From assembly GCA_038230595.1 (NCBI GenBank), contig JBBRMY010000083.1, forward strand, positions 1 through 11,891: DNA of 11,891 nucleotides, written 5' to 3'. Under the pieces are notes generated by a model. It searched no databases. It was not told the origin of the DNA and was given only the letters and a program-made list of their open reading frames with translations. The stretch is from JBBRMY01 sp038230595 (GTDB taxonomy: Bacteria > Bacteroidota > Ignavibacteria > Tepidaquicellales > Tepidaquicellaceae). The position numbers were made by a program, and so were the translations under genes. Positions 1 to 7,162 of this stretch are shown in pieces. The stretch's first letter is position 1. The number at the start of each line of letters is the position of its first letter.

Positions 1-78
1 TTAATAATTTATATCTCAGACTCAAAGTACAATTTTAAAAAAATAATTAAGTATCTCATTTTCAAAAAAAAGTAAAAA

Positions 79-3000
79 ATGAAAAATACAATACTTAGCA
101 CAATTCTAATTATTTCTGTGATCATAGTACCGCTTGCATTTCAATCTGATAGTATAAATTTAAATAAAGAGAACGAATCAAAGTTTTCCGGAAAAAATGA
201 AGCTCAGGGGGATAGAATTTCCGGAGAAAATGAAGACCTCGCCGAAAGAATGGCTGCAATTGAAGGCAGAGCAAAATATGAATTCGATATGTTGAAAGAT
301 CCGCACACTGGTAGAATACCTAATAATATAAGAGCGCGTGAGCTGGAATTTGCAAAAAAGCTACCTGAAAACAGATCAAAAATTTTAAATACATATACTG
401 TTTTAGGACCATCAAATCTTGGGGGAAGAACGAGAGCATTTGTATATGACAAAACAGATGCAACTATCATGCTTTCAGGAGGAGTCAGCTCAGGAGTTTT
501 CAGAAGTTCAAACAGCGGTGCTAACTGGACAAAAGTTTCTTCTTCATCAGAATTTCATAATGTAACAACAATTGCTCAGGATCCGCGTATCGGGTTTACT
601 ACAACTTGGTATTATGGAACCGGAGAAGCTGTAGGTAACTCCGCTTCTCTTGGGGGGTTCTATCTTGGCAATGGTATTTATAAGTCTACAAATAACGGTG
701 TGAACTGGTCAGTCTTACCTGCAACAGTTTCAACATTAGAAAACTTTGATTCTCAATTTGATCTTATTCACAGAATAGTTGTCGATGAAGCAACAGGAAA
801 TGTTTATGCTGCTTGCCAGAGAGAGATCTCAAGATCAACAGATGGCGGAACATCGTGGACAACTGTACTTGGAACACTTGGAGGCTCTACGAGCACAGGC
901 GTAACAGATGTTGTATGCACAAGTACAGGAAGACTATATGCTTCTTTTACAGGTACAGAAGGGTCTGGAAATGACGGAGTTTGGACTTCTACTACCGGAG
1001 CATCAGGAACGTGGACAAAGGTTGCCGGAAGCAGTTCAGGAACAACTCCTCCCGGATGGAATGTTGCTGGAGCATATGGACGTGTAGTTTTGACACTTGC
1101 TCCATCTAACAATGATGTACTATATGTTTTATATTACAATAATACAACAAGCAACTGCGCCGGAACTCCTGCACCGGAAGCTAAATTTTTTAAATGGACA
1201 CAGTCAACAACTACATGGGTAGACAGATCTTCCAATTTGCCTGACGAAGCGGGATGTCTGAATGGTAATGATCCATTTGCCGCACAAGGTGGATATGACC
1301 TGGTAGTATCTGTAAAGCCTGATGATGAGAACTTTGTAGTAATAGGAGGAACGAATTCATACCGATCATCAGATGGCTTTGCGACAACATCGGCAACTAC
1401 CCGGATCGGTGGTTATGCTAGTTCCGGTTCATATGGACTTTATGCCAACTCTCACCCTGATATTCATTGCTTTGCATTTAATCCTGCATCAAGTATAACA
1501 ATGGTCAGCGGAAATGATGGGGGAATTCAAAGAACAAGTGATATAACTGCCGGAACGGTTGCTTGGACAAGTCTGAATAATGATTATGTAACTTATCAAT
1601 ACTATCATGTTGCTTTGAATCAGACTTCCGGTTCTACTATTGCAATTGGAGGTGCACAGGATAATGGAACGACATATAATGCGGGGGGGACATCTACGCA
1701 TTCAAGTATTTTCAGTGGAGACGGTGTTTCAGTAGGAATATCAGCAGGTAATGTTAATCACTATGTAGGATTTCAGAATGGCGCTATATACAGGAGACTT
1801 TCAGGAGATCCATCTGGTGTAGGAACGGATATAAAGCCAACAGGATCAGGTGCAGGAATATTTGTTACAAAATTTTTTTTAGATCCGGATAATACAGGAG
1901 ATCTGTATTTTGCTGACGGGTCTTCTTTATACAGAACTACATCTGCATCAACAGTGGACCCTGGTTCGTGGACTTTATTGACAGGTGTCGGAACTACTAT
2001 ATCCGGAACTGCAGGAGCCGGTTCAATATTTTCTTTTGCTACAACCAGAGGTACATATACTGCAGGTTCAAAATTATATATCGGAACTACCGGTGGAAAA
2101 ATTTTCAGATTGGATGACCCGGCTTCAACCAGCGCTGCAACAAGTCCGGTAAACATAACATCAGGCCTCACCGGAACAGGAACAATGAGCGGGATTGCAG
2201 TTGATCCCTCAGATGATAAAAAAGTTATGGTCGTGTACTCGAATTATGGAGTGGTAAGTATCTGGTATACGACTGACGCATCAGTTGCTTCACCAACTTG
2301 GATAAACGAGGAAGGTACTTTAACATTACCATCTATAAGGTCATGTGCAATAGTTAACCGCCTTGGATTTCCGACTGATTATTATGTTGGTACTTCTGTT
2401 GGACTTTATGGAACAACATCTTTGGCAGGAGGGGCAACAGTCTGGGCTCTTGAAGGAGCATCAACTGTAAAACTTTCAGTTGTAAGTGCTTTAGTAGTTC
2501 GTCCTGTCGATAATGGTTTACTTGTGGGTACACATGGAAATGGGATGTTCTATACAACAGTTCCGGATCCTCTTCCTGTTGAACTTACAATCTTTAACTC
2601 TGTCGTGAATAAAAGAAATGTAAAACTTTCCTGGACTACATCACAGGAAGTTAATAACTCAGGATTTGATGTTGAGAGAAAAAACAATTCAAATGAATGG
2701 GCTAAAGTAGGATTTGTCATAGGAAAAGGAACAACTAATGAAATACAAAGCTATGGATTTTTGGACAGGGAACTTGCCTCTGCAAGTTATCATTACAGAT
2801 TGAAGCAAATAGATTTTAACGGAAATTTTAAATATTTTGATCTTGCAAATGAAGTTATTATTGGTGCGCCAAATAGTTTTTCTTTAAGCCAGAATTATCC
2901 AAATCCATTTAATCCTTCAACGATCATTAATTACGATATTCCTTTGAAAGGTAATGTTTCAATTAAAGTTTTTGATACTTCAGGAAAAGAGTTGTTAGAT

Positions 3001-3135
3001 TTGGTTAACAAAGTTCAGGAGGCAGGTTATTACACTCTACAATTTAATGGAGCGGGACTTTCAAGTGGTGTTTATTATTATAAATTAACAACAGAAAGCT
3101 TTACAGAAACAAAAAAGATGATGCTGATAAAATAA
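79..3135 (+). CDS. Secreted BNR/VPS10-like beta-propeller protein with T9SS type A sorting domain
   Basis: Likely a cell-surface or secreted propeller protein exported by Sec and then T9SS; ligand or enzymatic activity is unknown. Residues 1-22 are a signal peptide (MKNT then a run of L/I/V). Residues 24-105 are charged and include an in-frame duplicated segment (nt 185-202 and 218-235). A GPSNLGGRTRA motif at 110-120 opens the propeller region, as is common in large FCB-group VPS10/sortilin-like proteins. Clear Asp boxes (S-x-[ND]-x-G-x-x-W) lie at 143-150, 203-210 and 253-260, with degenerate ones further on. About 832-920 is an Fn3-like linker starting LPVELTIF with LSWTTSQEVNNSGF. The CTD covers about 933-1018 (SFSLSQNYPNPFNP to KKMMLIK). 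The start at 79 directly precedes the signal peptide; no strong SD is visible. It is monocistronic here, and hairpins follow the stop. The export call is firm, the fold probable, the function unassigned. Confidence 0.93.
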   Translation: MKNTILSTILIISVIIVPLAFQSDSINLNKENESKFSGKNEAQGDRISGENEDLAERMAAIEGRAKYEFDMLKDPHTGRIPNNIRARELEFAKKLPENRSKILNTYTVLGPSNLGGRTRAFVYDKTDATIMLSGGVSSGVFRSSNSGANWTKVSSSSEFHNVTTIAQDPRIGFTTTWYYGTGEAVGNSASLGGFYLGNGIYKSTNNGVNWSVLPATVSTLENFDSQFDLIHRIVVDEATGNVYAACQREISRSTDGGTSWTTVLGTLGGSTSTGVTDVVCTSTGRLYASFTGTEGSGNDGVWTSTTGASGTWTKVAGSSSGTTPPGWNVAGAYGRVVLTLAPSNNDVLYVLYYNNTTSNCAGTPAPEAKFFKWTQSTTTWVDRSSNLPDEAGCLNGNDPFAAQGGYDLVVSVKPDDENFVVIGGTNSYRSSDGFATTSATTRIGGYASSGSYGLYANSHPDIHCFAFNPASSITMVSGNDGGIQRTSDITAGTVAWTSLNNDYVTYQYYHVALNQTSGSTIAIGGAQDNGTTYNAGGTSTHSSIFSGDGVSVGISAGNVNHYVGFQNGAIYRRLSGDPSGVGTDIKPTGSGAGIFVTKFFLDPDNTGDLYFADGSSLYRTTSASTVDPGSWTLLTGVGTTISGTAGAGSIFSFATTRGTYTAGSKLYIGTTGGKIFRLDDPASTSAATSPVNITSGLTGTGTMSGIAVDPSDDKKVMVVYSNYGVVSIWYTTDASVASPTWINEEGTLTLPSIRSCAIVNRLGFPTDYYVGTSVGLYGTTSLAGGATVWALEGASTVKLSVVSALVVRPVDNGLLVGTHGNGMFYTTVPDPLPVELTIFNSVVNKRNVKLSWTTSQEVNNSGFDVERKNNSNEWAKVGFVIGKGTTNEIQSYGFLDRELASASYHYRLKQIDFNGNFKYFDLANEVIIGAPNSFSLSQNYPNPFNPSTIINYDIPLKGNVSIKVFDTSGKELLDLVNKVQEAGYYTLQFNGAGLSSGVYYYKLTTESFTETKKMMLIK

Positions 3136-3158
3136 TTAAGAGTGTTTATACTTTAATG

Positions 3159-3192
3159 AACCTGACAGGTTCTTTTCCCTGTCAGGTTGCTT
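3159..3192 (+). terminator. Stem-loop after the first propeller gene
   Basis: A perfect 11-bp stem, AACCTGACAGG (3159-3169) with CCTGTCAGGTT (3178-3188), encloses an 8-nt T-rich loop and lies 24 nt after the stop at 3135. The tract that follows is GCTTTTCC, a weak U-run, so it may act as a leaky terminator or a 3'-end stabilising hairpin backed up by the stronger one at 3298-3326. Confidence 0.6.
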
Positions 3193-3216
3193 TTCCAAAA
3201 CAAAACAAGAAATCCC
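3188..3216. repeat. 29-nt direct repeat, copy 1
   Basis: The sequence begins TGCTTTTCCAAAACAAAAC and ends AAATCCC. It matches 3279-3307 at 28 of 29 positions (G at 3209 versus A at 3300). This copy directly follows the stem-loop at 3159-3188, just as copy 2 follows the palindrome at 3231-3272, so a hairpin-plus-tail unit appears duplicated. Confidence 0.85.
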
Positions 3217-3230
3217 ACTGATTTTCTCCG

Positions 3231-3272
3231 CTGTTGGTGTTTAGTTCCGATTTATCGGAACGTCACCAACAG
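3231..3272. repeat. Nested imperfect palindrome in the convergent spacer
   Basis: The outer arms CTGTTGGTG (3231-3239) and CACCAACAG (3264-3272) pair perfectly. The inner arms GTTCCGA (3244-3250) and TCGGAAC (3255-3261) pair over a TTTA loop, leaving a small internal loop between the two stems. Sixteen pairs in 42 nt is well above chance. It sits between the two copies of the 29-nt direct repeat and has no coding role that I can see. It could be a REP-like palindromic element or an RNA 3'-end structure. Confidence 0.7.
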
Positions 3273-3278
3273 CCACTC

Positions 3279-3307
3279 TGCTTTTCCAAAACAAAACAAA
3301 AAATCCC
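3279..3307. repeat. 29-nt direct repeat, copy 2
   Basis: This is the second copy of the sequence at 3188-3216, offset by 91 nt with a single mismatch. Its 3' half forms the left arm of the terminator at 3298-3326; copy 1 lacks the matching right arm. Confidence 0.85.
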
Positions 3308-3326
3308 GCTTATTGCGGGATTTTTT
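3298..3326. terminator. Bidirectional intrinsic terminator between convergent genes
   Basis: Left arm AAAAAATCCCGC (3298-3309), loop TTATT, right arm GCGGGATTTTTT (3315-3326). The core GC stem is six pairs, flanked by A and T tracts so that it gives a U-run on either strand. It lies between the convergent ends of the propeller gene (stop at 3135) and the receiver gene (stop at 3358) and probably serves both. Confidence 0.88.
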
Positions 3327-3357
3327 GTTCAGTAAACATCTACTTTTATCTTTAATT

Positions 3358-3741
3358 TTATATTCTTGATTCGACTGAGCATTTTTTAATAGAATCAATA
3401 ACACGGGCTGGTAAGGTATCAATTTTATCTTTTAATACATAATCATAAACACCTTCGTGAATGGATTGAGCTACATACTGCTCAGGAACTGCGGCTGTTA
3501 CTAAAATAAAAGGTATTCTCTTCCCGGAATTTTTTAAAATATTAATTGCAACCTGGTAAGTAAACGAAGGAAGTGTATGATCAGATATAATAATGTCCGG
3601 TAAAAATGTCAGAAGGGCGTTTGTATATTCTTCCTCATTCTCAACTACCAGAGCGGTAAAATTTAAATGTTCATGCTTCAGACATGTTTGCATTAATTCT
3701 GCCACCTTTATATCTTCAAGTATTAAAAGCTTAATTTTCAT
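3358..3741 (-). CDS. Stand-alone response-regulator receiver (CheY-like) protein
   Basis: The 127-residue protein is essentially one REC domain with no output domain. The family hallmarks are visible: acidic pair E9/D10 after the first hydrophobic strand (KLLILED), phosphoacceptor D54 in DIIISDHTLPS, switch T82 in FILVTAA, and conserved K104 in YVLKDKIDTLPARV. The last part resembles receivers of hybrid-kinase or PAS-linked systems (LKDxxxxLPxxV). It would accept phosphate from a histidine kinase and act by protein contact, as single-domain receivers generally do. No kinase gene is adjacent, so the partner is unknown. It is transcribed towards the terminator at 3298-3326 and is divergent from the M48 protease gene across an AT-rich spacer. 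The ATG at 3741 directly precedes the first strand; no clear SD is seen. Confidence 0.92.
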   Translation of the reverse strand: MKIKLLILEDIKVAELMQTCLKHEHLNFTALVVENEEEYTNALLTFLPDIIISDHTLPSFTYQVAINILKNSGKRIPFILVTAAVPEQYVAQSIHEGVYDYVLKDKIDTLPARVIDSIKKCSVESRI

Positions 3742-3786
3742 TTAGATCGATGTGATTGGAGTCATAAAAAATAACACTTTTGTCCA

Positions 3787-3810
3787 ACATAATATATATA
3801 TTTATTATGT
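3787..3810. promoter_or_regulatory. AT-rich divergent spacer with inverted repeat
   Basis: The 165-nt gap between the divergent receiver and protease genes is very AT-rich. It contains an 8-bp inverted repeat, ACATAATA (3787-3794) with TATTATGT (3803-3810). Both promoters must lie in this gap. I could not assign -33/-7 boxes with confidence, and the palindrome may be a regulator site or simply a product of base composition. Confidence 0.25.
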
Positions 3811-3906
3811 ATTATTATAATTATCAAAGATCCTTCTTAAAATTTCAGGAACGAAAAAATCTCATAAATAGTATTACTTAAATAGTCTAACTTTAATTAA
3901 AAAATC

Positions 3907-4674
3907 ATGCAGGGAATTAAAGGCCGCTTAATAATAGGAGTAGTAATAGCTCTTATAGGTTTTGTTACATATCTCACAAAAACTCAAACAAATCCCGTAA
4001 CAGGTGAAAAGCAAAGAGTTAATCTTTCAGTTGATCAGGAAATCGCATTAGGACTTCAAAGCACTCCTCAGATGGTAAGCGAAATGGGTGGAGAGTCAAA
4101 CGATCCAAATGCGAATGCGAGAGTCGATAGAATCGGCGCAAATGTAGTAGCGAAAACCGAAGCCGGTAAGTCTCCATTTAAATTTGATTTTCATCTCCTG
4201 GCAGATGCTAAAACAATAAATGCATTTGCATTACCCGGAGGTCAGATATTCATAACTACAGGTTTGTATAAACTGTTAACCACAGAAGATCAGCTTGCAG
4301 GAGTATTAGGGCATGAGGTAGGTCATGTGATCAACAGGCATAGTTCAGAGCAAATGGCAAAGCAGGAATTGACCCAGCAGCTAGTTATGGCTACACAAGT
4401 GGGAAGCGGGGGATATAGCAGTGCAATGATATCCCAGTATATTGGTCAGATGGTCGGATTAAAGTATAGCAGAAATGATGAGCTTGAAGCAGATAAATTC
4501 GGAGTTAAATATCTGATACAATCCGGATATAAACCCGAAGCTATGATAGAAGTTATGGAAATACTCAATGAAGCATCAGGAAAAAATAAAAATCCTGAAT
4601 TCCTTAGCACTCACCCGAATCCTGATAACAGAATTGTAAAAATTAAAGAAGACATTCAGGAATTCAGGAAGTAA
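3907..4674 (+). CDS. Membrane-anchored M48-family zinc metalloprotease (BepA/LoiP-like)
   Basis: The protein has 255 residues. An N-terminal hydrophobic segment (about 8-24) could be a membrane anchor or uncleaved signal; there is no lipobox cysteine. The zinc site is clear: HEVGH at 136-140 (H136 and H140 ligands, E137 catalytic), and the downstream ELEAD stretch, where E192 is the expected third ligand and D196 the conserved aspartate. Further M48 family marks are NAFALPGGQIFITTGL (105-120) and the C-terminal STHPNPDNRI (234-243) with H236. No TPR domain follows, so it is closer to short LoiP/YcaL-type proteins than to full BepA. The family cleaves misfolded or unassembled envelope proteins, and that role is inferred here. 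A terminator follows closely. The start is supported by the anchor; no SD is evident. Confidence 0.93.
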   Translation: MQGIKGRLIIGVVIALIGFVTYLTKTQTNPVTGEKQRVNLSVDQEIALGLQSTPQMVSEMGGESNDPNANARVDRIGANVVAKTEAGKSPFKFDFHLLADAKTINAFALPGGQIFITTGLYKLLTTEDQLAGVLGHEVGHVINRHSSEQMAKQELTQQLVMATQVGSGGYSSAMISQYIGQMVGLKYSRNDELEADKFGVKYLIQSGYKPEAMIEVMEILNEASGKNKNPEFLSTHPNPDNRIVKIKEDIQEFRK

Positions 4675-4698
4675 TTATTTTATATATAATTTTCATAT

Positions 4699-4732
4699 AA
4701 AGCCGGATTGCACTTGCAGTCCGGTTTTTTTT
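4699..4732 (+). terminator. Intrinsic terminator after the M48 protease gene
   Basis: The stem CCGGATTG (4703-4710) pairs with CAGTCCGG (4717-4724), including one T-G pair, around a 6-nt loop. Eight T residues (4725-4732) follow and the tract continues T-rich. It sits 28 nt after the protease stop codon. Confidence 0.88.
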
Positions 4733-4915
4733 ATTTTTTTATTATTATCCGATTGTTATATTTAAACGAAAGTTGGGGGCATATGTTATTTAAATGTTAA
4801 CTTTTTTCTGATCTCCTTCCGGTATATCGCTTTCTTGAGTATGATCTTCAGCAATTATCTTCTCTCTCGATCTGGGACTAAATATAATTATCTAAATAAC
4901 TTCTAAGGAACAAAT

Positions 4916-5332
4916 ATGAAAAAAATAATCTCAGTATTATTTTTTATAGCGGCATTTACATCGATATGCAATTCTCAAACCATCGACACAGTATCTACCT
5001 ATGGTTTTGGGAAAATGCCTCCGATATATTTTGGGAACAGAGTTTATTGGGAGCGTCATTATGAGCAGACAAAAGACGAGCAATCATCTGTAATGACATT
5101 TATTGCTTTATCATACAATGAATGCCATATCGGAATCTATACAGCATTTTACCCAAACGGCACAATTAGATCTACAGGTCAATATCTTTCTAATACTACT
5201 GATGACCGGAGTGATCTGAAAAGCAGAGGTTTATGTAGTGTTCAGGATGGTGAATGGAAGGATTTTGCGCCTGATGGAACATTAACAAAAACTTACATAT
5301 ACGAAAACGGAAAAGTAATTAAAGAATATTAA
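4916..5332 (+). CDS. Small exported MORN-repeat-like protein, function unknown
   Basis: The protein has 138 residues. A signal peptide covers about 1-20 (MKKIISVLFFIAAFTSICNS, with SQT after it), so it is probably periplasmic or at the surface. It lacks a T9SS sorting domain, unlike the larger exported proteins nearby. The C-terminal half has two units of the bacterial MORN-variant type: GIYTAFYPNGTIRSTGQY (about 77-94), and GEWKDFAPDGTLTKTYIYENG further on, with the G-x-(W/Y)-x-x-(F/Y)-x-x-(N/D)-G pattern. Such short exported YwqK/MORN_2-like proteins are frequent in Bacteroidota and mostly uncharacterised. AAGGA lies about 8 nt before the ATG and supports the start. It probably has its own promoter, since a terminator separates it from the protease gene. 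Confidence is good for export and fold family, none for function. Confidence 0.82.
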   Translation: MKKIISVLFFIAAFTSICNSQTIDTVSTYGFGKMPPIYFGNRVYWERHYEQTKDEQSSVMTFIALSYNECHIGIYTAFYPNGTIRSTGQYLSNTTDDRSDLKSRGLCSVQDGEWKDFAPDGTLTKTYIYENGKVIKEY

Positions 5333-5372
5333 TGGAAGATTTAAAAACTCTGCAATCCCTCCTTTATATGTA

Positions 5373-5401
5373 TTGACTAATCATAATAAATAAATTAGAT
5401 T
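5373..5401 (+). promoter_or_regulatory. Candidate promoter for the second propeller gene
   Basis: TTGACT (5373-5378) and TAGATT (5396-5401) are separated by 17 nt, a fair match to a -35/-10 pair. TAGATTTT (5396-5403) also resembles the Bacteroidota -7 consensus TAnnTTTG except for its last base. It lies about 70 nt before the chosen start at 5470. In such an AT-rich spacer this could be coincidence. Confidence 0.3.
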
Positions 5402-5457
5402 TTAAACTACACACACTCATATGTTTGAAAATAATTTTTAAACAAACCTTACACAAA

Positions 5458-5462
5458 AGGAG
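5458..5462 (+). promoter_or_regulatory. Shine-Dalgarno site that fixes the start at 5470
   Basis: AGGAG at 5458-5462 lies 7 nt before the ATG at 5470. It decides between that ATG and an in-frame one at 5425, which would add 15 residues (MKIIFKQTLHKRRIV) in front of an already complete signal peptide. It is the only strong SD of the window. Confidence 0.8.
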
Positions 5463-5469
5463 AATTGTT

Positions 5470-6894
5470 ATGAGAAAGTCTTTCCTGCTTTTTTTAGTTC
5501 TGCCATTTTTAACTGCTGCAATTTTTTCTTCAAAGGGTCCTGAGATCTGGTCAACGTCTCTTTCAGGCGCTGGTCCAATCTGGTCAACAATTATCAACAG
5601 CAGTACACCATCAACTATGTATGCCGGTAGTGTAACCACCGGCGTTTGGAAAACAACTAACTCAGGTCTAAACTGGGTGCAGTCAAATTCCGGTCTTACA
5701 AATCTTACAATTCAATGCATGCAGATTTGTGTTAATAGTCCCTCTGTAATTTATGTTGGAACATCACAGACTGGTGCAGGTGCAGGAGTTTACAGATCAA
5801 CTGATGCCGGGGCTACATGGACTTTAATAAATACCGGGATTGTTGAAACTTCTATTGCTATTCAGTCAATTGCAGTTCATCCAACTGATCCTCTCATTGC
5901 GTATATTGCTGTCTTTGACGGCTTAGTTGATTCTCCGCAGGGAATTTATAAAACAACTAACGGAGGTACGTCTTGGGTCCCTGCAAATACGGGTATAGGT
6001 TCAGTGAAAAATTTTCTTTCACTTACAATGAATCCCAAAAATCCAAATACACTTTATGCTGGTACATCATTTAATATCGCTACTCAGATGGGTCCTTCAA
6101 AGATTTATAAAACTATTGATGGAGCTGCCACCTGGACTGAAGTTTCAAACGGACTGCCCCCCGCAACTACTGATAATAAGCCGATAAGATGTCTCAGCAT
6201 CAGTACTTTGGATACTGCAGTAGTTCTTGCAGGAATGTTCATGAACACAGATTCTGTTTCCGGTATGTTCTTAACTTTAAATGGCGGAACCAATTGGGTA
6301 AGAATGCATACAGGATTACCGAATGCAGTAGGAACCCTTCCAAGAAGCTGCATCATAAAACCGGGAAGCGTGAATGAATTCTATGTTGGGCTTGGAAATG
6401 CAGGTAATTCAGGGATTGGTGTATGGAAAACTACAAATGGAGGAAGGTTATGGACAGATTTTAATGGAGGAACTCTATCTAATACGACTTCTATCAGAAA
6501 TTTGAATTTTAAAAATGCAGGCAATTATACTTTGTATGCAGGTGGAGCGCACCCGACTTTAACAACAGGGCAGGGTGTATTTGAATATACGTTCACCGCT
6601 ACAGGTATTGGAAATAATAATGAAGTACCTGATAGATTCAGCTTATCTCAAAACTATCCAAACCCTTTCAATCCGGTTACTAAAATAAAATATTCACTTC
6701 TGTCTGCTCAATTTGTTTCTCTGATAGTTTATGATCTCAGTGGAAAAGAAATTACTACTCTTGTGAATAATTCCCAGCTGGCTGGAAATTACGAAGTTGA
6801 ATTCGATGCTTCAAATATTTCAACAGGAGTTTATATATACAGGCTTTCAGCCGGTACATTCCTTGATGAAAAGAAAATGATGCTGGTGAAGTAA
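5470..6894 (+). CDS. Secreted Asp-box (BNR) beta-propeller protein with T9SS type A sorting domain
   Basis: From the SD-supported start the protein has 474 residues. The signal peptide is MRKSFLLFLVLPFLTAAIFS (1-20). Six Asp boxes lie at about 62-69 (TTNSGLNW), 110-117 (STDAGATW), 162-169 (TTNGGTSW), 215-222 (TIDGAATW), 269-276 (TLNGGTNW) and 321-328 (TTNGGRLW). Their spacing of 48-54 residues fits one per blade. Strands of the I/T-x-Y-x-G-T/S type (MYAGS, IYVGTS, LYAGTS) precede many boxes, as in sialidase, sortilin and Ycf48 folds. No sialidase catalytic set is recognised. The CTD spans about 390-474 (FSLSQNYPNPFNP to KKMMLVK) and should direct export and anchoring or release through T9SS. 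It is transcribed alone and ends at the convergent terminators. Substrate or binding partner is unknown. Confidence 0.92.
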   Translation: MRKSFLLFLVLPFLTAAIFSSKGPEIWSTSLSGAGPIWSTIINSSTPSTMYAGSVTTGVWKTTNSGLNWVQSNSGLTNLTIQCMQICVNSPSVIYVGTSQTGAGAGVYRSTDAGATWTLINTGIVETSIAIQSIAVHPTDPLIAYIAVFDGLVDSPQGIYKTTNGGTSWVPANTGIGSVKNFLSLTMNPKNPNTLYAGTSFNIATQMGPSKIYKTIDGAATWTEVSNGLPPATTDNKPIRCLSISTLDTAVVLAGMFMNTDSVSGMFLTLNGGTNWVRMHTGLPNAVGTLPRSCIIKPGSVNEFYVGLGNAGNSGIGVWKTTNGGRLWTDFNGGTLSNTTSIRNLNFKNAGNYTLYAGGAHPTLTTGQGVFEYTFTATGIGNNNEVPDRFSLSQNYPNPFNPVTKIKYSLLSAQFVSLIVYDLSGKEITTLVNNSQLAGNYEVEFDASNISTGVYIYRLSAGTFLDEKKMMLVK

Positions 6895-6895
6895 C

Positions 6896-6927
6896 AAAAA
6901 ACCCAATCCTTTAAAAAGGATAGGGGT
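6896..6927 (-). terminator. Intrinsic terminator for minus-strand transcription
   Basis: The strong part is ATCCTT (6906-6911) with AAGGAT (6916-6921), extended by CCC/GGG pairs with a mismatch and a bulge. On the minus strand the hairpin is followed by six U (complement of A 6896-6901), a proper terminator. On the plus strand there is no U-run. It would end transcripts of the helical-protein gene and its CTD remnant. Confidence 0.65.
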
Positions 6928-6942
6928 AAAAGGTCATGATAT

Positions 6943-6983
6943 AGCCTTCTGAATAATTAAAATTTAGGAGGCTTTATTATTTT
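6943..6983 (+). terminator. Intrinsic terminator for the second propeller gene
   Basis: The stem AGCCTTCT (6943-6950) pairs with AGGAGGCT (6966-6973), including one U-G pair, around an AT-rich 15-nt loop. It is followed by TTATTATTTT (6974-6983). It is oriented to end plus-strand transcripts from the gene that stops at 6894. Confidence 0.7.
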
Positions 6984-7045
6984 CAATCGACTTAATGAAC
7001 TTTGACACCAAAAATATATTTTAAAATAATTCATCATACACTGAA

Positions 7046-7162
7046 TTATTTTATCAGCAGCATTTTCTTAGTTTCACTAAAGTTACCCGTTGTCAACTTA
7101 TAACAATAAACACCGGATGATAATGACGAATCGTTAAATTCTATGATATGCATACCTGCTGT
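7046..7162 (-). pseudogene. Orphan T9SS sorting-domain remnant (C-terminal 38 codons)
   Basis: Reading the minus strand from 7162 down to a TAA at 7046-7048 gives TAGMHIIEFNDSSLSSGVYC, then YKLTTGNFSETKKMLLIK. This lines up directly with the last part of the four intact CTDs here, for example AGNYEVEFDASNISTGVYIY and LIAGDFVETRKMILLK. The first half of the CTD, including NYPNPFNP, and any signal peptide or passenger are missing. The homology starts at the codon immediately after the TAG stop of the gene at 7163-8578 and is in the same frame as that gene. It looks like the stump of a T9SS cargo gene whose body was lost or replaced. It could be translated only by readthrough or as a short internal-start peptide without a signal. 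Confidence 0.85.

Noticed and set aside
804..2557. Several antisense open frames of 60-130 codons inside the first propeller gene
   Set aside because: They are Pro/Val/Ser-rich translations of the Gly/Thr/Ser-rich sense strand with no start signals; shadows of the real gene.
3187..3369. Small plus-strand open frame of 60 codons in the convergent spacer
   Set aside because: It runs through the direct repeats, palindrome and terminator; its translation (repeated FQNKT/FPKQNK) is a by-product of the repeats.
5425..5469. N-terminal extension of the second propeller gene starting at 5425
   Set aside because: A strong SD sits before the ATG at 5470, which opens directly into a full signal peptide; the extension MKIIFKQTLHKRRIV would put charged residues ahead of it.
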